64,000 nucleotides of DNA from an uncultured Prevotellaceae bacterium (GCA_902789415.1 CADAOD010000001.1:62001-126000), one strand, 5' to 3'. Shown: positions 53,475 through 62,458, numbered from the stretch's first letter. Made by a program: numbers and translations. Notes: a model not told the origin generated them from the letters alone.

Positions 53475-55208
53475 ATGAAACCCCTTAGAGAATTAAAGAA
53501 GTTGGCCCAAGAGCTGAATAATACTCCAAATGTAAAAGTTGCATTATTGGGTGATACAGCTACTCAGTTATTAGTTACAGCTATTAAAGGCGAGGCTGTT
53601 GATAGAGGTTTTTCCCTAGATATATATGAGGGAGAATACAATCAGGTTGAACGTCAGCTGATGGATCCGACAAGTGAACTTTATGATTTTGATGCTAATA
53701 TTATCGTTGTATTCCAGTCTACACATAAGTTGGGAGAATATCATAGTAGTCTATCTGTTGAGCAACAGATGCTTCTTGCCGAAGAGCGTTTGTCTTTTGT
53801 ATCAATGCTTTGTGAGAATACATCGTTTGCCAATAAGAAATTTATCTATTTCAATTATCCAGAGATAGAAGATACTGTATTTGGCAGTTATGCCAATAAA
53901 GTAGAATCGTCATTCTCATATCAGGTCAGGAAATTGAATTTTGAGTTGATGAATTTGGCAAGGCAATATCCAAATTTGTTTATTTGTGATATTGCCGGTC
54001 TCCAAAATTTGTTTGGGCGTCAGTTTATGTTCGCTCCAAATGTCTACATGACTACTGAGATGGTGTTGAGTGTAAACGCCTTGCCGTATGTGGCATCGAG
54101 AGTTGTTGATATTATTGCTGCTATTAAAGGGCTGTTTAAGAAATGTCTGATACTGGATTTGGATAATACGGTATGGGGTGGCGTGATTGGCGATGATGGT
54201 TTGGAAGGCATCGAGCTAGGACATGGCCTTGGCATTGGAAAGGCATTCACAGAGTTTCAGATGTGGATCAAGAAGCTGAAGCAACGCGGTATTATCATCT
54301 GTGTGGCTTCAAAGAATAATGAGGATACGGCAAAAGAACCGTTCGAGAAACATCCTGATATGATCCTGAAATTGAATGATATTGCTGTGTTCCTGGCCAA
54401 TTGGGAGACAAAGGTGGACAATATCCGTACCATTCAGGGAATTCTGAACATCGGTTTTGATTCTATGGTGTTCTTGGACGACAACCCGTTCGAAAGGAAT
54501 ATGGTACGCGAGAACATCCCTGGAATAACCGTTCCAGAACTCCCAGAGGATCCTGCCATGTATTTGGAGTATCTGTATTCACAGAATTTGTTTGAGACGG
54601 CTTCCTACAGTAATGCAGATAAAGATCGTACGAAGCAATATCAAGTTGAGGCCAAGCGTGTTTCTCTGTCCAAAACCTTCACCAACGAGGCAGATTTCCT
54701 AAAAACTTTGAATATGGTTTCTACGGTGAGTGGTTTTACAAAGTTCAATACGCCTCGTGTTGCCCAACTCTCACAACGCAGTAATCAGTTTAATCTTCGT
54801 ACAATCAGATATACAGAGGCCGACATAGAAAAAATGGCTGCGGATCCTGATGCTATTGATTTAAGCTTTACCCTTGAGGATAAGTTCGGAGATAATGGTT
54901 TGATTGCTGTAATAATAATGAAAAAGCAGGATGAAGAGACGCTGTTCGTTGATACATGGTTTATGAGTTGTCGTGTCCTTAAGCGAGGTATGGAGAACTT
55001 TACGCTGAATACAATGGTAGAATATGCCAAAGCAAAGGGGTATAAGAAAATTATAGGTGAGTTCATACCGACCCCTAAAAATAAGATGGTTGAGATGCAT
55101 TATCTTAATCTTGGCTTTTCTAGAATGGTACCAGAAACCAATAAATATGTGTTGGATTTAACCACTTATGCACCAAAGAAATGTTACATCACTAAAAAAG
55201 AAGCATGA
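53475..55208 (+). CDS. FkbH-like HAD-IIIC family protein (acyl-carrier-protein loading enzyme)
   Basis: 577 residues. The N-terminal domain (about 1-220) has 'VALLGDTATQLLVTAIKG', the SGNH-like part of FkbH proteins. The HAD domain begins with 'LDLDNTVWGGVIGDDG' (Asp228 and Asp230), with 'ICVASKNNE' and 'VFLDDNPFERNMV' as the other HAD motifs. The C-terminal part (about 420-577) is GNAT-like, with 'VDTWFMSCRVLKRGMENF'. Characterised FkbH-type enzymes take 1,3-bisphosphoglycerate and load D-glyceryl on an ACP, releasing phosphate. An ACP gene lies 2.8 kb downstream, in a convergent operon. Confidence 0.9.
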   Translation: MKPLRELKKLAQELNNTPNVKVALLGDTATQLLVTAIKGEAVDRGFSLDIYEGEYNQVERQLMDPTSELYDFDANIIVVFQSTHKLGEYHSSLSVEQQMLLAEERLSFVSMLCENTSFANKKFIYFNYPEIEDTVFGSYANKVESSFSYQVRKLNFELMNLARQYPNLFICDIAGLQNLFGRQFMFAPNVYMTTEMVLSVNALPYVASRVVDIIAAIKGLFKKCLILDLDNTVWGGVIGDDGLEGIELGHGLGIGKAFTEFQMWIKKLKQRGIIICVASKNNEDTAKEPFEKHPDMILKLNDIAVFLANWETKVDNIRTIQGILNIGFDSMVFLDDNPFERNMVRENIPGITVPELPEDPAMYLEYLYSQNLFETASYSNADKDRTKQYQVEAKRVSLSKTFTNEADFLKTLNMVSTVSGFTKFNTPRVAQLSQRSNQFNLRTIRYTEADIEKMAADPDAIDLSFTLEDKFGDNGLIAVIIMKKQDEETLFVDTWFMSCRVLKRGMENFTLNTMVEYAKAKGYKKIIGEFIPTPKNKMVEMHYLNLGFSRMVPETNKYVLDLTTYAPKKCYITKKEA

Positions 55209-55615
55209 TTATGGACTTTAAGATTGAACATATAGGATACATAACTAAAAGTATTGAGAAAACCGCTGAGTCTTTTAAGGTACTTGGCTATACTGTTGGC
55301 GATATTGTCAATGATGATACCCAAAAAACGCGGATTTGTTTCTTAAGGAAAGAAGGTGAGTTAGCGATAGAATTAGTTGAGCCTTACCCGGAGAATGCTA
55401 CTATGCAGAAGATGTTAAAGAAGGGAACAACTCCTTATCATACCTGTTATACCGTTCCGGATGTACAAGCTGTGTATGATCAACTTAAGAATTTGGGCTT
55501 TGCTCCTTTATTCTCTCCTGTCGCGGCGCCTGCGTTTGAAAATCGGTTGATCTGTTATTTTTGGAAAAACGATATTGGTCTGATAGAAGTTGTAGAGCAA
55601 GAAAAAGGTGAGTAG
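55205..55615 (+). CDS. VOC family protein (glyoxalase/methylmalonyl-CoA epimerase-like)
   Basis: 136 residues forming one vicinal-oxygen-chelate unit pair. The N-terminus 'FKIEHIGYITKSIEKTAESF' and the segment 'TPYHTCYTVPD' supply two histidines, and 'IGLIEVVEQ' a glutamate, as in metal-binding methylmalonyl-CoA epimerases. The ATG overlaps the FkbH stop (ATGA), so it is translated with it. It may epimerise or otherwise process the carrier-bound acid; the substrate is unknown. A second ATG at 55211 is possible. Confidence 0.83.
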   Translation: MIMDFKIEHIGYITKSIEKTAESFKVLGYTVGDIVNDDTQKTRICFLRKEGELAIELVEPYPENATMQKMLKKGTTPYHTCYTVPDVQAVYDQLKNLGFAPLFSPVAAPAFENRLICYFWKNDIGLIEVVEQEKGE

Positions 55616-55635
55616 TATTACATACTCACCTTTTT
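55602..55635. terminator. bidirectional terminator between the two convergent acylation operons
   Basis: A perfect 13-base inverted repeat (55602-55614 and 55623-55635, AAAAAGGTGAGTA and complement) with an 8-base loop, overlapping the ends of both the VOC gene and the opposing SGNH gene. A-run on the left and T-run on the right allow termination both ways. Confidence 0.85.
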
Positions 55636-56516
55636 AGATCTTTGCAAACCATCTTGGAATACATCTCTGCTCCTTTCCTGTTCAGATGACCAAAATCATA
55701 GAATAACTCGGAATGTCCAACAAAGTTTGAATCCCGATAGTGGTCAATGAAGGGAATCTGATGCTTCGCAGCCAATTCACGTGGAATCTTATAGACGTCT
55801 TTTTGAGAACAAATGTACATTGGAGATACTATCAGGAAGAGATTGATGTCGTTTCGTTTGCAGGTTTTTATAAAGCGCTCCAAAAGATCTATGCGTTCCT
55901 GATCGATAGGGTATGGGTATTCTTCCGCTTTAATTCCTATAGTATCCAATACACCGTCAAGCGGTTTCCATCCCTTAAGGCTTCTGTCCATTGATCCAAA
56001 TTTTCCTGTTAAGAGATTTGGCAGACTTCCAGTGTATCTATAGACCCGTGATAGTTTGTATGACCAGTAATTGCCAGATAGTTTTAGCATCTCATCGCAT
56101 TCCTTGCTCATCCCACAATATGGGGCCAGTGATCCAGCTCTTTCTTTACCAGAATAAGGCGTGTTTTGGAAATCACAAGGGTGAACCTCAAAGATAATTG
56201 TCTTTGGTGTATAACGGGAGAGAATATTTCCTAGTGTGCCATAATGGAAATAGATATTTTTTATTCCCCAGTCTGCAGCATTATAGCAGCTTGTCCCTAA
56301 TTCTTTTTCAAATATCAGTGGCGCATAATGATGCAGGCATCTTGAGCTGCCCATGAAGAGTAAGGAATCTCGGGTCGTCTCATTGGTATAGCTAATCTTA
56401 TACTCGTCTGTGGCATTTGATATGCTGTAGAGATATCCTAAACCCAGTCCCAAGGTTCTGTCTATTACAAAAAACAGACAGGCAACAATAATAATATGTA
56501 ATAAAAGCTTCTTCAT
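55626..56516 (-). CDS. SGNH-like, DltD-type membrane-anchored protein
   Basis: About 296 residues from the ATG at 56516 (MKKLLLHIIIVACLFFVIDR), a signal anchor. The serine block is 'LLFMGSSRCLHHYAP' (GSSR rather than GDS) and the late block is 'YDFGHLNRKGAEMY' with Asp and His. This form is common next to MBOAT genes, where DltD/AlgX-type proteins assist transfer of acyl groups in the periplasm. One base separates its start from the MBOAT stop, so it is coupled with it. No strict assignment to DltD can be made. Confidence 0.82.
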   Translation of the reverse strand: MKKLLLHIIIVACLFFVIDRTLGLGLGYLYSISNATDEYKISYTNETTRDSLLFMGSSRCLHHYAPLIFEKELGTSCYNAADWGIKNIYFHYGTLGNILSRYTPKTIIFEVHPCDFQNTPYSGKERAGSLAPYCGMSKECDEMLKLSGNYWSYKLSRVYRYTGSLPNLLTGKFGSMDRSLKGWKPLDGVLDTIGIKAEEYPYPIDQERIDLLERFIKTCKRNDINLFLIVSPMYICSQKDVYKIPRELAAKHQIPFIDHYRDSNFVGHSELFYDFGHLNRKGAEMYSKMVCKDLKR

Positions 56517-56517
56517 A

Positions 56518-57975
56518 TCAGAACTGGAAATAGATAAACTGATTATTGTCAAACACACCGAAGAGTACGATAAATATCATTTCAACAGCAACCGTAAGTT
56601 CCCAGCGCCACTTCTCTGCCCATGATGGGAGATAGAGTTGCTTCTTGGGGAACCACTCTTCATGTATATCCACGTAGATGAGTGCTACAGAGCAGATCGC
56701 TCCATTAACCATTGTACTCATATCAAAGAACAGCCCACCATTCAAATGGGAGAAGATGTTTCTCCAGACATCGAAGAACTCTGTCATTGATGAAGAGTGG
56801 AACAACATTAGACCGAAAGCAACAACCAAATATATGCCAATCATCTTGAAAACATATGGCTGTTTGGGCCATCCTTTGGCATTTACCTGTATCTTCCTCT
56901 TTTTAAAGAACTGCCCATTGACCATCAGGGGAATATACCATAGTCCGTGATAAAGGCCGAAAAGCAGAAATGTCCAGTTTGCACCGTGCCACATACCGAT
57001 AAAGGCCATGTTTAGCATGATGGCCATAATGGTACCATTGGTTCCCAACTTCCTGAACTTGATATTCAGGGGCAGGAAAACATAGTCTGTCAGCCAACTT
57101 GTGAGCGACATATGCCATCTGCTCCAATATCCGGCGATGTCGGTTACGAAGAATGGACGCTTGAAGTTCTCTGCTACTTTGAATCCGAGTATCAGCGATA
57201 CACCGATTGCCATCTCACTGTATCCTCCAAAGTCTGCATACATCTGGAACGGATAGAGTAGGGATGTGAAAAGGATAGATATTGCTGAATGGTGTTCGTA
57301 GTTGTTCCAAATGGCACTGATATAAAGATCCAGACGGTCTGCAATACACATCTTCAGGAACATACCCCACAGCACTCTCCTGAAACCGACCATAAAATGG
57401 TCAGGATTGAATGTCCTTTCTAGATTAACCTGTTTCAGAAATGGTTTGGGACGATCGATAGGTCCTGAGAGTATGGTTGGGAAAAAGGCAATGAAGTTTG
57501 CGAAACTGATGATATTCTTCTCTTCTGAGATTTTTCCGTTGTAAATATCCAATACATAGCTCATCAACTTGAAGGTGAAGAAGCTCAAACCAATTGGAAC
57601 AATAAGGTTGAGCGTTGTCCAACTCAGATGAATGCCGATGCTTGAAGCTAAAGTGGCAATAGACTCTGCAAAGAAATTGAGATATTTAAAATAGAAGAGA
57701 GCTCCGATGCCAATAACGACTCCGATATTTGTCGTGATAGTGGCTTTTCGTTCATCCTCCTTCTCAAGGAAGTGAAATGTCCCCTTTCCCAATAGCCAGA
57801 AAGTCAATGTCAGGATAACCAACAATATGGTCATCTTGATATCCACTTGGGAATAGAACCAATATGAGGCAAGTAGCAGGAATATATTCTGTAGTTCTTT
57901 CTTCTTCTGGCATAGATAATAGATGACCAGTACAACCAGAAAGAACCACAAAAAGGTTAAAGAGTTAAAGACCAT
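56518..57975 (-). CDS. MBOAT family O-acyltransferase (DltB/AlgI-like)
   Basis: 485 residues with about eleven membrane helices. The N-terminus 'FNSLTFLWFFLVVLVIYYL' and 'PIGLSFFTFKLMSYVLDIYN' are typical of the AlgI/DltB group, and 'PTILSGPIDRPKPFLKQ' is the conserved loop. The catalytic histidine is His330 in 'MAFIGMWHGANWTFL'. It would pass an acyl group from a cytoplasmic carrier across the membrane to an extracytoplasmic acceptor. It is second in an operon ACP, MBOAT, SGNH. Confidence 0.93.
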   Translation of the reverse strand: MVFNSLTFLWFFLVVLVIYYLCQKKKELQNIFLLLASYWFYSQVDIKMTILLVILTLTFWLLGKGTFHFLEKEDERKATITTNIGVVIGIGALFYFKYLNFFAESIATLASSIGIHLSWTTLNLIVPIGLSFFTFKLMSYVLDIYNGKISEEKNIISFANFIAFFPTILSGPIDRPKPFLKQVNLERTFNPDHFMVGFRRVLWGMFLKMCIADRLDLYISAIWNNYEHHSAISILFTSLLYPFQMYADFGGYSEMAIGVSLILGFKVAENFKRPFFVTDIAGYWSRWHMSLTSWLTDYVFLPLNIKFRKLGTNGTIMAIMLNMAFIGMWHGANWTFLLFGLYHGLWYIPLMVNGQFFKKRKIQVNAKGWPKQPYVFKMIGIYLVVAFGLMLFHSSSMTEFFDVWRNIFSHLNGGLFFDMSTMVNGAICSVALIYVDIHEEWFPKKQLYLPSWAEKWRWELTVAVEMIFIVLFGVFDNNQFIYFQF

Positions 57976-57981
57976 AATGAA

Positions 57982-58221
57982 CTATACCTTCTTTTCTATG
58001 CTATCAATCAGGTCTCCGATATTCTCCCATGAGAGAATTTCGCGTGACTTGAATTCTATGCCAAAGGCCTCTTCCATTGCGGCTACCAACTGCACATGAC
58101 TGAGAGAATCCCATTCTTCTACATCGTCAGCGGTAGTTTCATCAGTTAAAACCAAGTCATCAAGTTCCAACTCTTCACGGAAAATCTCTTGTACTTTTGT
58201 TAAAATCTCACTTCTTTCCAT
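57982..58221 (-). CDS. acyl carrier protein
   Basis: 79 residues, acidic, four-helix. The phosphopantetheine site is Ser39 in 'EEWDSLSHVQLVAAMEE', followed by 'AFGIEFKSREILSWENIGDL'. It is not in a fatty-acid synthesis context: the next gene (6 bases away) is the MBOAT, as DltC sits beside DltB. It is therefore probably a dedicated carrier for surface acylation, and the likely substrate of the FkbH-like enzyme nearby. It has an exact promoter. Confidence 0.93.
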   Translation of the reverse strand: MERSEILTKVQEIFREELELDDLVLTDETTADDVEEWDSLSHVQLVAAMEEAFGIEFKSREILSWENIGDLIDSIEKKV

Positions 58222-58252
58222 ATTTCAAATATTGATTTTGCCTTTCATTATG

Positions 58253-58284
58253 CAAAAGTAAGTAAATAATATCAAATATCCAAA
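58253..58284 (-). promoter_or_regulatory. promoter of the ACP-MBOAT-SGNH operon
   Basis: On the minus strand TTTG (58284-58281), 20 bases, TACTTTTG (58260-58253); leader of 31 bases to the ACP ATG. The rest of the gap to 58453 shows no further feature I can name. Confidence 0.87.
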
Positions 58285-58452
58285 TGTTATTGATATTTTC
58301 TTTTAAATAATACGTCAAATCGTAGCGCTAATTATGAAAAGGGATACTTTTTGATTTAAAAAAGAATAAAGAGTATCCTTGTGAGTTACGATATTATTCT
58401 CGTGGACTATGTGTGCAATCTTATGATGATATGAAAAAATATAAGTAATTCT

Positions 58453-58483
58453 TTTGCTCTATCATTTTTTTTTCCTACTTTTG
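58453..58483 (+). promoter_or_regulatory. promoter of the acyltransferase at 58503
   Basis: TTTG at 58453-58456, 19 bases, TACTTTTG at 58476-58483. The first in-frame ATG (58485) follows the box by one base, so the second ATG at 58503 is taken as the start. Confidence 0.72.
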
Positions 58484-58502
58484 CATGAAAATAACTAGAA
58501 GA

Positions 58503-59555
58503 ATGAAAAGGGAAAGTAATTTTGAAGTTCTGAGAACGATTGCGATGTTTTTCATTGTTGTCTATCATTGCCTTACACATGGTGTTGGAGATGAATATGG
58601 GTTTAATGTCGCAAGTATAGCGTCTCTCTCCAATGTTTTGTTCTCGGATTTTATGCTTGTGTTCAGTAGTGTTGCTGTGAACCTTTACGTGATGATTTCT
58701 GGTTATTTTCTTTCAGATAAGGATTTTAAGCCAAGTAGAATTGTTCGGATATGGGTAAGTGCGTGTTTCTATTCATGTGTAATTACAATCATTTTTATGG
58801 TTATACAGATTACGCCTGTAGATATGATATCTTTAGGAAAAAGTATATTCCCATTAAGCACTGATGCCTATTGGTTTGTTACTCAGTTTATAGGTTTGCT
58901 TATTCTTTCTCCATTTCTGACTATGATTGTACGACAAATCTCATATCGTCAGTATCTTTTTTTGTTGGTAGCTGGCGCCTTTTTATGTTTGTCTATCATT
59001 CCAGATTTTCCACTGGCGAAAAGATTCCATGTGGCTCATGGTAATTCTGTTTGGTCTTTTGCCTATCTATTTTTAATTGCAGGTTTTATCAAACGTTATT
59101 TGAGAAAATATCCCCCCCTCCGTCTGTTGTTGATAATTACTTTGATTGGCTTGTTACTATTGGCGAGTGAAATGGTTTTGGGATTTCGGAATAACAATAT
59201 CTATTTGTATTGGTTAAATTATAATGGACTTCCTTTTGTCCTGACTGTTTTCGTTTTTATGTTTTTTAGACAACTAGTGGTTCCTGATAATTGTTTTTGG
59301 AATCTCTTTGTAAAACTTGCGCCATATACGTTTGGGGTATATTTGATTCACGATAATCTGCTGGTTCGTGGTTGGTTGTGGCCAACGGTGTCCTTGTCTA
59401 CATTTTGTGATAAAATATATTTCCCACTTGTCATAATGGGGCTCTGTGTTTTATTATTCATTGTGTGTTCATTAATTGATGCAATTAGAAAGAAACTCTT
59501 TGTTTTGTGCAGAATCGATGCTTTAATCACGAAGGTCGATAAATGGTCGTTCTAG
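58503..59555 (+). CDS. acyltransferase family 3 membrane protein
   Basis: About 350 residues from the ATG at 58503 (MKRESNFEVLRTIAMFFIVV). The first-helix histidines are in 'IVVYHCLTHGVGDEYGFN'. 'AVNLYVMISGYFLSDKDFK' is the second conserved segment, and 'YTFGVYLIHDNLLVRGWLW' the late histidine helix. About ten helices. It probably acylates a surface sugar. Its stop overlaps the opposing deacetylase gene by four bases. AT-rich. Confidence 0.88.
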   Translation: MKRESNFEVLRTIAMFFIVVYHCLTHGVGDEYGFNVASIASLSNVLFSDFMLVFSSVAVNLYVMISGYFLSDKDFKPSRIVRIWVSACFYSCVITIIFMVIQITPVDMISLGKSIFPLSTDAYWFVTQFIGLLILSPFLTMIVRQISYRQYLFLLVAGAFLCLSIIPDFPLAKRFHVAHGNSVWSFAYLFLIAGFIKRYLRKYPPLRLLLIITLIGLLLLASEMVLGFRNNNIYLYWLNYNGLPFVLTVFVFMFFRQLVVPDNCFWNLFVKLAPYTFGVYLIHDNLLVRGWLWPTVSLSTFCDKIYFPLVIMGLCVLLFIVCSLIDAIRKKLFVLCRIDALITKVDKWSF

Positions 59556-60310
59556 TCGTTGATGTCAAAACAGAAACCAATTTCTTTTGCTATTTTTATC
59601 ACTTCTCTCGTCTTTTCAACAGAGAAACTTCCTGGTATGGAAGAATGAGTCCCTAATATGACAAATGCTTTCCTTTCGTATGCTTTTATGAGTATTTCCC
59701 GCATGGCGATTAAGTCCGTATCTGGTGAGATGAAGATGCGTCCTAAAAGGAAAACTTGTGTATCTGGGTTTATTATGTTAGCACCTGTTATCATTTGGTA
59801 ACCTTTGTCCTTGATGGCTTTTCTAATATCTTGAGTGTTGCTACCTCGTGGGGCTACAACAAACTTACTCTTTAGTGGCATGAAACCTGAGTCAGCAAGC
59901 CATTTTTCACTTCTACTGATATCATTTACTATGTCCTGATAAGTCCATTCTCTCCAGTTACCGTGGTTGTAGCCATGAAGTGCAATGTCAAATCCTTGCT
60001 TTTGCCAACTCCTTAAAGAGTCTTTTGTTTCTTGATTCATCATGGAGGGTATTACTGCAAATGTTGCTTTTATATGAAGTTCGTCGCATAATTGCTTAAT
60101 AAAAAAAACGCCCTCTCCGCTGTCGTCGTCAATGAGTAGAATTCTTGGTATGGCATCTTTGGACTGAATGTGGCAGCAATTGAGAGTCCACAGATATAGA
60201 GTCTGTTTTGTCCATTCACCAACCGCAATCGGGGCATTCAGATAGATGTACAACATGGTAGCAACAGCAGCTACCAATAGTGTGATTATTCCTTTTTTCC
60301 TTTTCACCAT
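59552..60310 (-). CDS. polysaccharide deacetylase family protein, membrane-anchored
   Basis: 252 residues with a short basic N-terminus and one anchor helix (MVKRKKGIITLLVAAVATML). The NodB-type motifs are visible: 'RILLIDDDSGEGVFFIKQL' (Asp motif), 'DIALHGYNHGNWREW' (HxxxH metal site) and 'SKFVVAPRGSN' (Arg/Pro motif 3). 'VILGTHSSIP' supplies the late histidine. It would remove N- or O-acetyl groups from glycans outside the membrane. The ATG lies one base after a -7 box (TATTTTTG, 60319-60312; CTTG -33 at 60342-60339), implying leaderless transcription or a misplaced promoter. Confidence 0.82.
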   Translation of the reverse strand: MVKRKKGIITLLVAAVATMLYIYLNAPIAVGEWTKQTLYLWTLNCCHIQSKDAIPRILLIDDDSGEGVFFIKQLCDELHIKATFAVIPSMMNQETKDSLRSWQKQGFDIALHGYNHGNWREWTYQDIVNDISRSEKWLADSGFMPLKSKFVVAPRGSNTQDIRKAIKDKGYQMITGANIINPDTQVFLLGRIFISPDTDLIAMREILIKAYERKAFVILGTHSSIPGSFSVEKTREVIKIAKEIGFCFDIND

Positions 60311-60617
60311 GCAAAAATATGAAAAAAAATCAATATCACAAGGTTTCTCAATTGTTTTTTTTATTTTGCAATAAAAAAGATATCTTGATGACAGAGAATA
60401 TCAGTTCTATGGAAAAAAAAGAAAACAATTGGTTGTATTTCAATAACTAATGCGTAATCATGGGGATTTTATCCGCTGTTCTTATTTCAATTGACTTGTA
60501 TCATTTATGTAGTCAAGGTAACTATTGCGTTTGTTCTACGTATCATTTACGATTACTAAAACCGAAAAAATATTCACTAATTATTATATTAATGTCGGTT
60601 ATGTTTTCATGTTTATA
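60311..60617. other. gap of about 300 bases with no supported gene
   Basis: Very AT-rich. It contains the promoter of the deacetylase at its left end. A plus-strand frame of 83 codons (60460-60711) runs into the SGNH gene; it contains a hydrophobic stretch ('YSLIIILMSVMFSCLYYFLD') but no family resemblance or promoter, and could be a remnant or chance. Confidence 0.5.
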
Positions 60618-61406
60618 CTACTTCTTAGATCGTATCTTCTCATGCTTCAGTATTTCCTTGATGATAGCATTATCAAGAACAGAGTGTCCTTTTTCATTTA
60701 AGTGCATTTGATCCTCAATATATAGATTCTTTAAGTCATCCTCGTAGTTTTTGTTCCATGATTTGTATCGCACTATGCTCACTTTATCTTGATACCCATT
60801 TTCTTGAACCAGCTCATCAAGAGCTGCTCTGAATTGCTGTTTACAATCCAAATCTGTGTCATTTATGAACATAGAAATCTGCCTTAACAGTTTTTTATCA
60901 GTCTTTTGATTCTTATATGTTTTTATGATATTGTAGTCAGGAATTTCCAAGATTATTGGATGAATATAGTTGGCAAGCATGAATTGTATGATACAGTCCA
61001 TACTCTTCTGATAGTAGGATATACTCATCTTTTTATAGGTATCGTTTATTCCAGCAGAGATGAAACAGTAATCATACCCTTGTTGTATGAAATGCTTAAG
61101 GTTGTCCATCTCGAATAAGGCATGGTAGATCTCTTTACTTGTTAATCCTCCAATTCCGTATGAACTTACGATTGCGGGGCGTTGCAATTTATTTTCAAGT
61201 AACTCTTTAATCTTACATTGATGAAACTGATGTCCAAACGCCCAACTATCACCGATGTAGGCAATTCGGATTGTATCATCGTGATGTTGGATAGTCTGAT
61301 AAGTGGAGTGCATTTGGGCCGGTGTATAGTATGAATGTAGTTTTGCACCCAACATGATACATATGGCAATAAATACAATAAGCGATATGATTAGTTTGTA
61401 TTTCAT
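60618..61406 (-). CDS. SGNH/GDSL-type hydrolase, membrane-anchored
   Basis: 262 residues with an N-terminal anchor (MKYKLIISLIVFIAICIMLG). SGNH blocks: 'AYIGDSWAFGHQF' (Ser), 'ISAGINDTY' (Asn) and 'EDQMHLNEKGHSVLD' (Asp/His). It is a paralogue of the protein at 49253-50050. Its ATG overlaps the acyltransferase stop by four bases. In OafA-like proteins acyltransferase and SGNH domains are fused; here they are separate, coupled genes and probably work together in one O-acylation step. Confidence 0.86.
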   Translation of the reverse strand: MKYKLIISLIVFIAICIMLGAKLHSYYTPAQMHSTYQTIQHHDDTIRIAYIGDSWAFGHQFHQCKIKELLENKLQRPAIVSSYGIGGLTSKEIYHALFEMDNLKHFIQQGYDYCFISAGINDTYKKMSISYYQKSMDCIIQFMLANYIHPIILEIPDYNIIKTYKNQKTDKKLLRQISMFINDTDLDCKQQFRAALDELVQENGYQDKVSIVRYKSWNKNYEDDLKNLYIEDQMHLNEKGHSVLDNAIIKEILKHEKIRSKK

Positions 61407-62458
61407 CGGTTACCTGATAATATGTTCTTAACTTTTGGAAAATATAAATTGAGAACCTGATAGATGGAAAGACTCAATACAGTTGAGATAACGATACACG
61501 TAAAGTATAACAAGATGTGTATCAAGTCAGAAGCGTCTGAATACTGTGCTACACAGATTTTTCGTAAAGCGACTGTTATAGGGTAGTGTACACAGAAAAC
61601 TATGAAAGCTGCACTCGGAAGAAAACTGCTTGTATATCCATGTCGCACACACCAATCTCCTAAAAAAAATAAAGCCGGAATGTTGAATATCAGCGATATG
61701 CGGTGAATCTGGAGATTGGCAGGCGTGCCGATATAAACATGAGAGAGAATGTCGCCTATCGCAAATATTACGAATAAAGATAAAACCACCCCTTTCTTTC
61801 TGTCAATTAACTCTAAAGGATTCATGTCCAGAATTGAAAAATATGCTCCAAGGCTAAAGAATAATACGGTTTGTGGTATAAAAGCATTATTAGGAGTTGT
61901 CATCCACCAAAAAGTAACAAAGATTAGAAATACTTCTCTAACGTACCTTATTATATAATAAAGCAATGGAGAGATAATCGACATGATAATTAGATTTCGA
62001 ATATACCATAATGGGCAGAGTAGAGGTACAAAGTTGCCATCGTCGTATGAACCTCTATCCCAGAATAGGCGCAGATAGTCAATGAAAGAATAGTCAACCA
62101 TACTATTTCCATTAATGTCTTGTGGAAATCCTAACGCAAAGGCTGCAATATAGGCAGCCAACAACAGAGCATTCCATAAAATGTATGGATTGAATAGTGA
62201 ATGACAACGGGCTTTTATTTTCTCTAAATATGTTTTATGACTTAGAAAAAAAAGGAATCCGGATATGAAAAAGAAACCTGGGACACCTGTTTCTCCTAGC
62301 CACAATGCAAATGGATAGACAAATTTAAAATATGTTGTATGCTCTCCTGGTACTTTTATTACAGAATACCCATGTAGCATTATCACGAAGAATATGAGTG
62401 GGAACCGTAGCCATGTGATAGCTGTGGAGAGTTGTTTGTAAGAACAATAATTATTCAT
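61403..62458 (-). CDS. acyltransferase family 3 membrane protein
   Basis: 351 residues, about ten helices. The first helix is 'AITWLRFPLIFFVIMLHGYS' with the conserved histidine, then 'TGVPGFFFISGFLFFLSHKT' for the second segment; 'FIVFCVHYPITVALRK' is the late histidine helix. It is coupled to the SGNH gene by a four-base overlap. A -7 box TATCTTTG lies at 62541-62534 on the minus strand, giving a leader of about 70 bases. AT-rich. Confidence 0.88.
   Translation of the reverse strand: MNNYCSYKQLSTAITWLRFPLIFFVIMLHGYSVIKVPGEHTTYFKFVYPFALWLGETGVPGFFFISGFLFFLSHKTYLEKIKARCHSLFNPYILWNALLLAAYIAAFALGFPQDINGNSMVDYSFIDYLRLFWDRGSYDDGNFVPLLCPLWYIRNLIIMSIISPLLYYIIRYVREVFLIFVTFWWMTTPNNAFIPQTVLFFSLGAYFSILDMNPLELIDRKKGVVLSLFVIFAIGDILSHVYIGTPANLQIHRISLIFNIPALFFLGDWCVRHGYTSSFLPSAAFIVFCVHYPITVALRKICVAQYSDASDLIHILLYFTCIVISTVLSLSIYQVLNLYFPKVKNILSGNR

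Noticed and set aside
60460..60711. 83-codon plus-strand frame with a hydrophobic stretch
   Set aside because: Overlaps the SGNH gene by 94 bases, no promoter, no family match recognised; kept only as a possible remnant in the gap entry.
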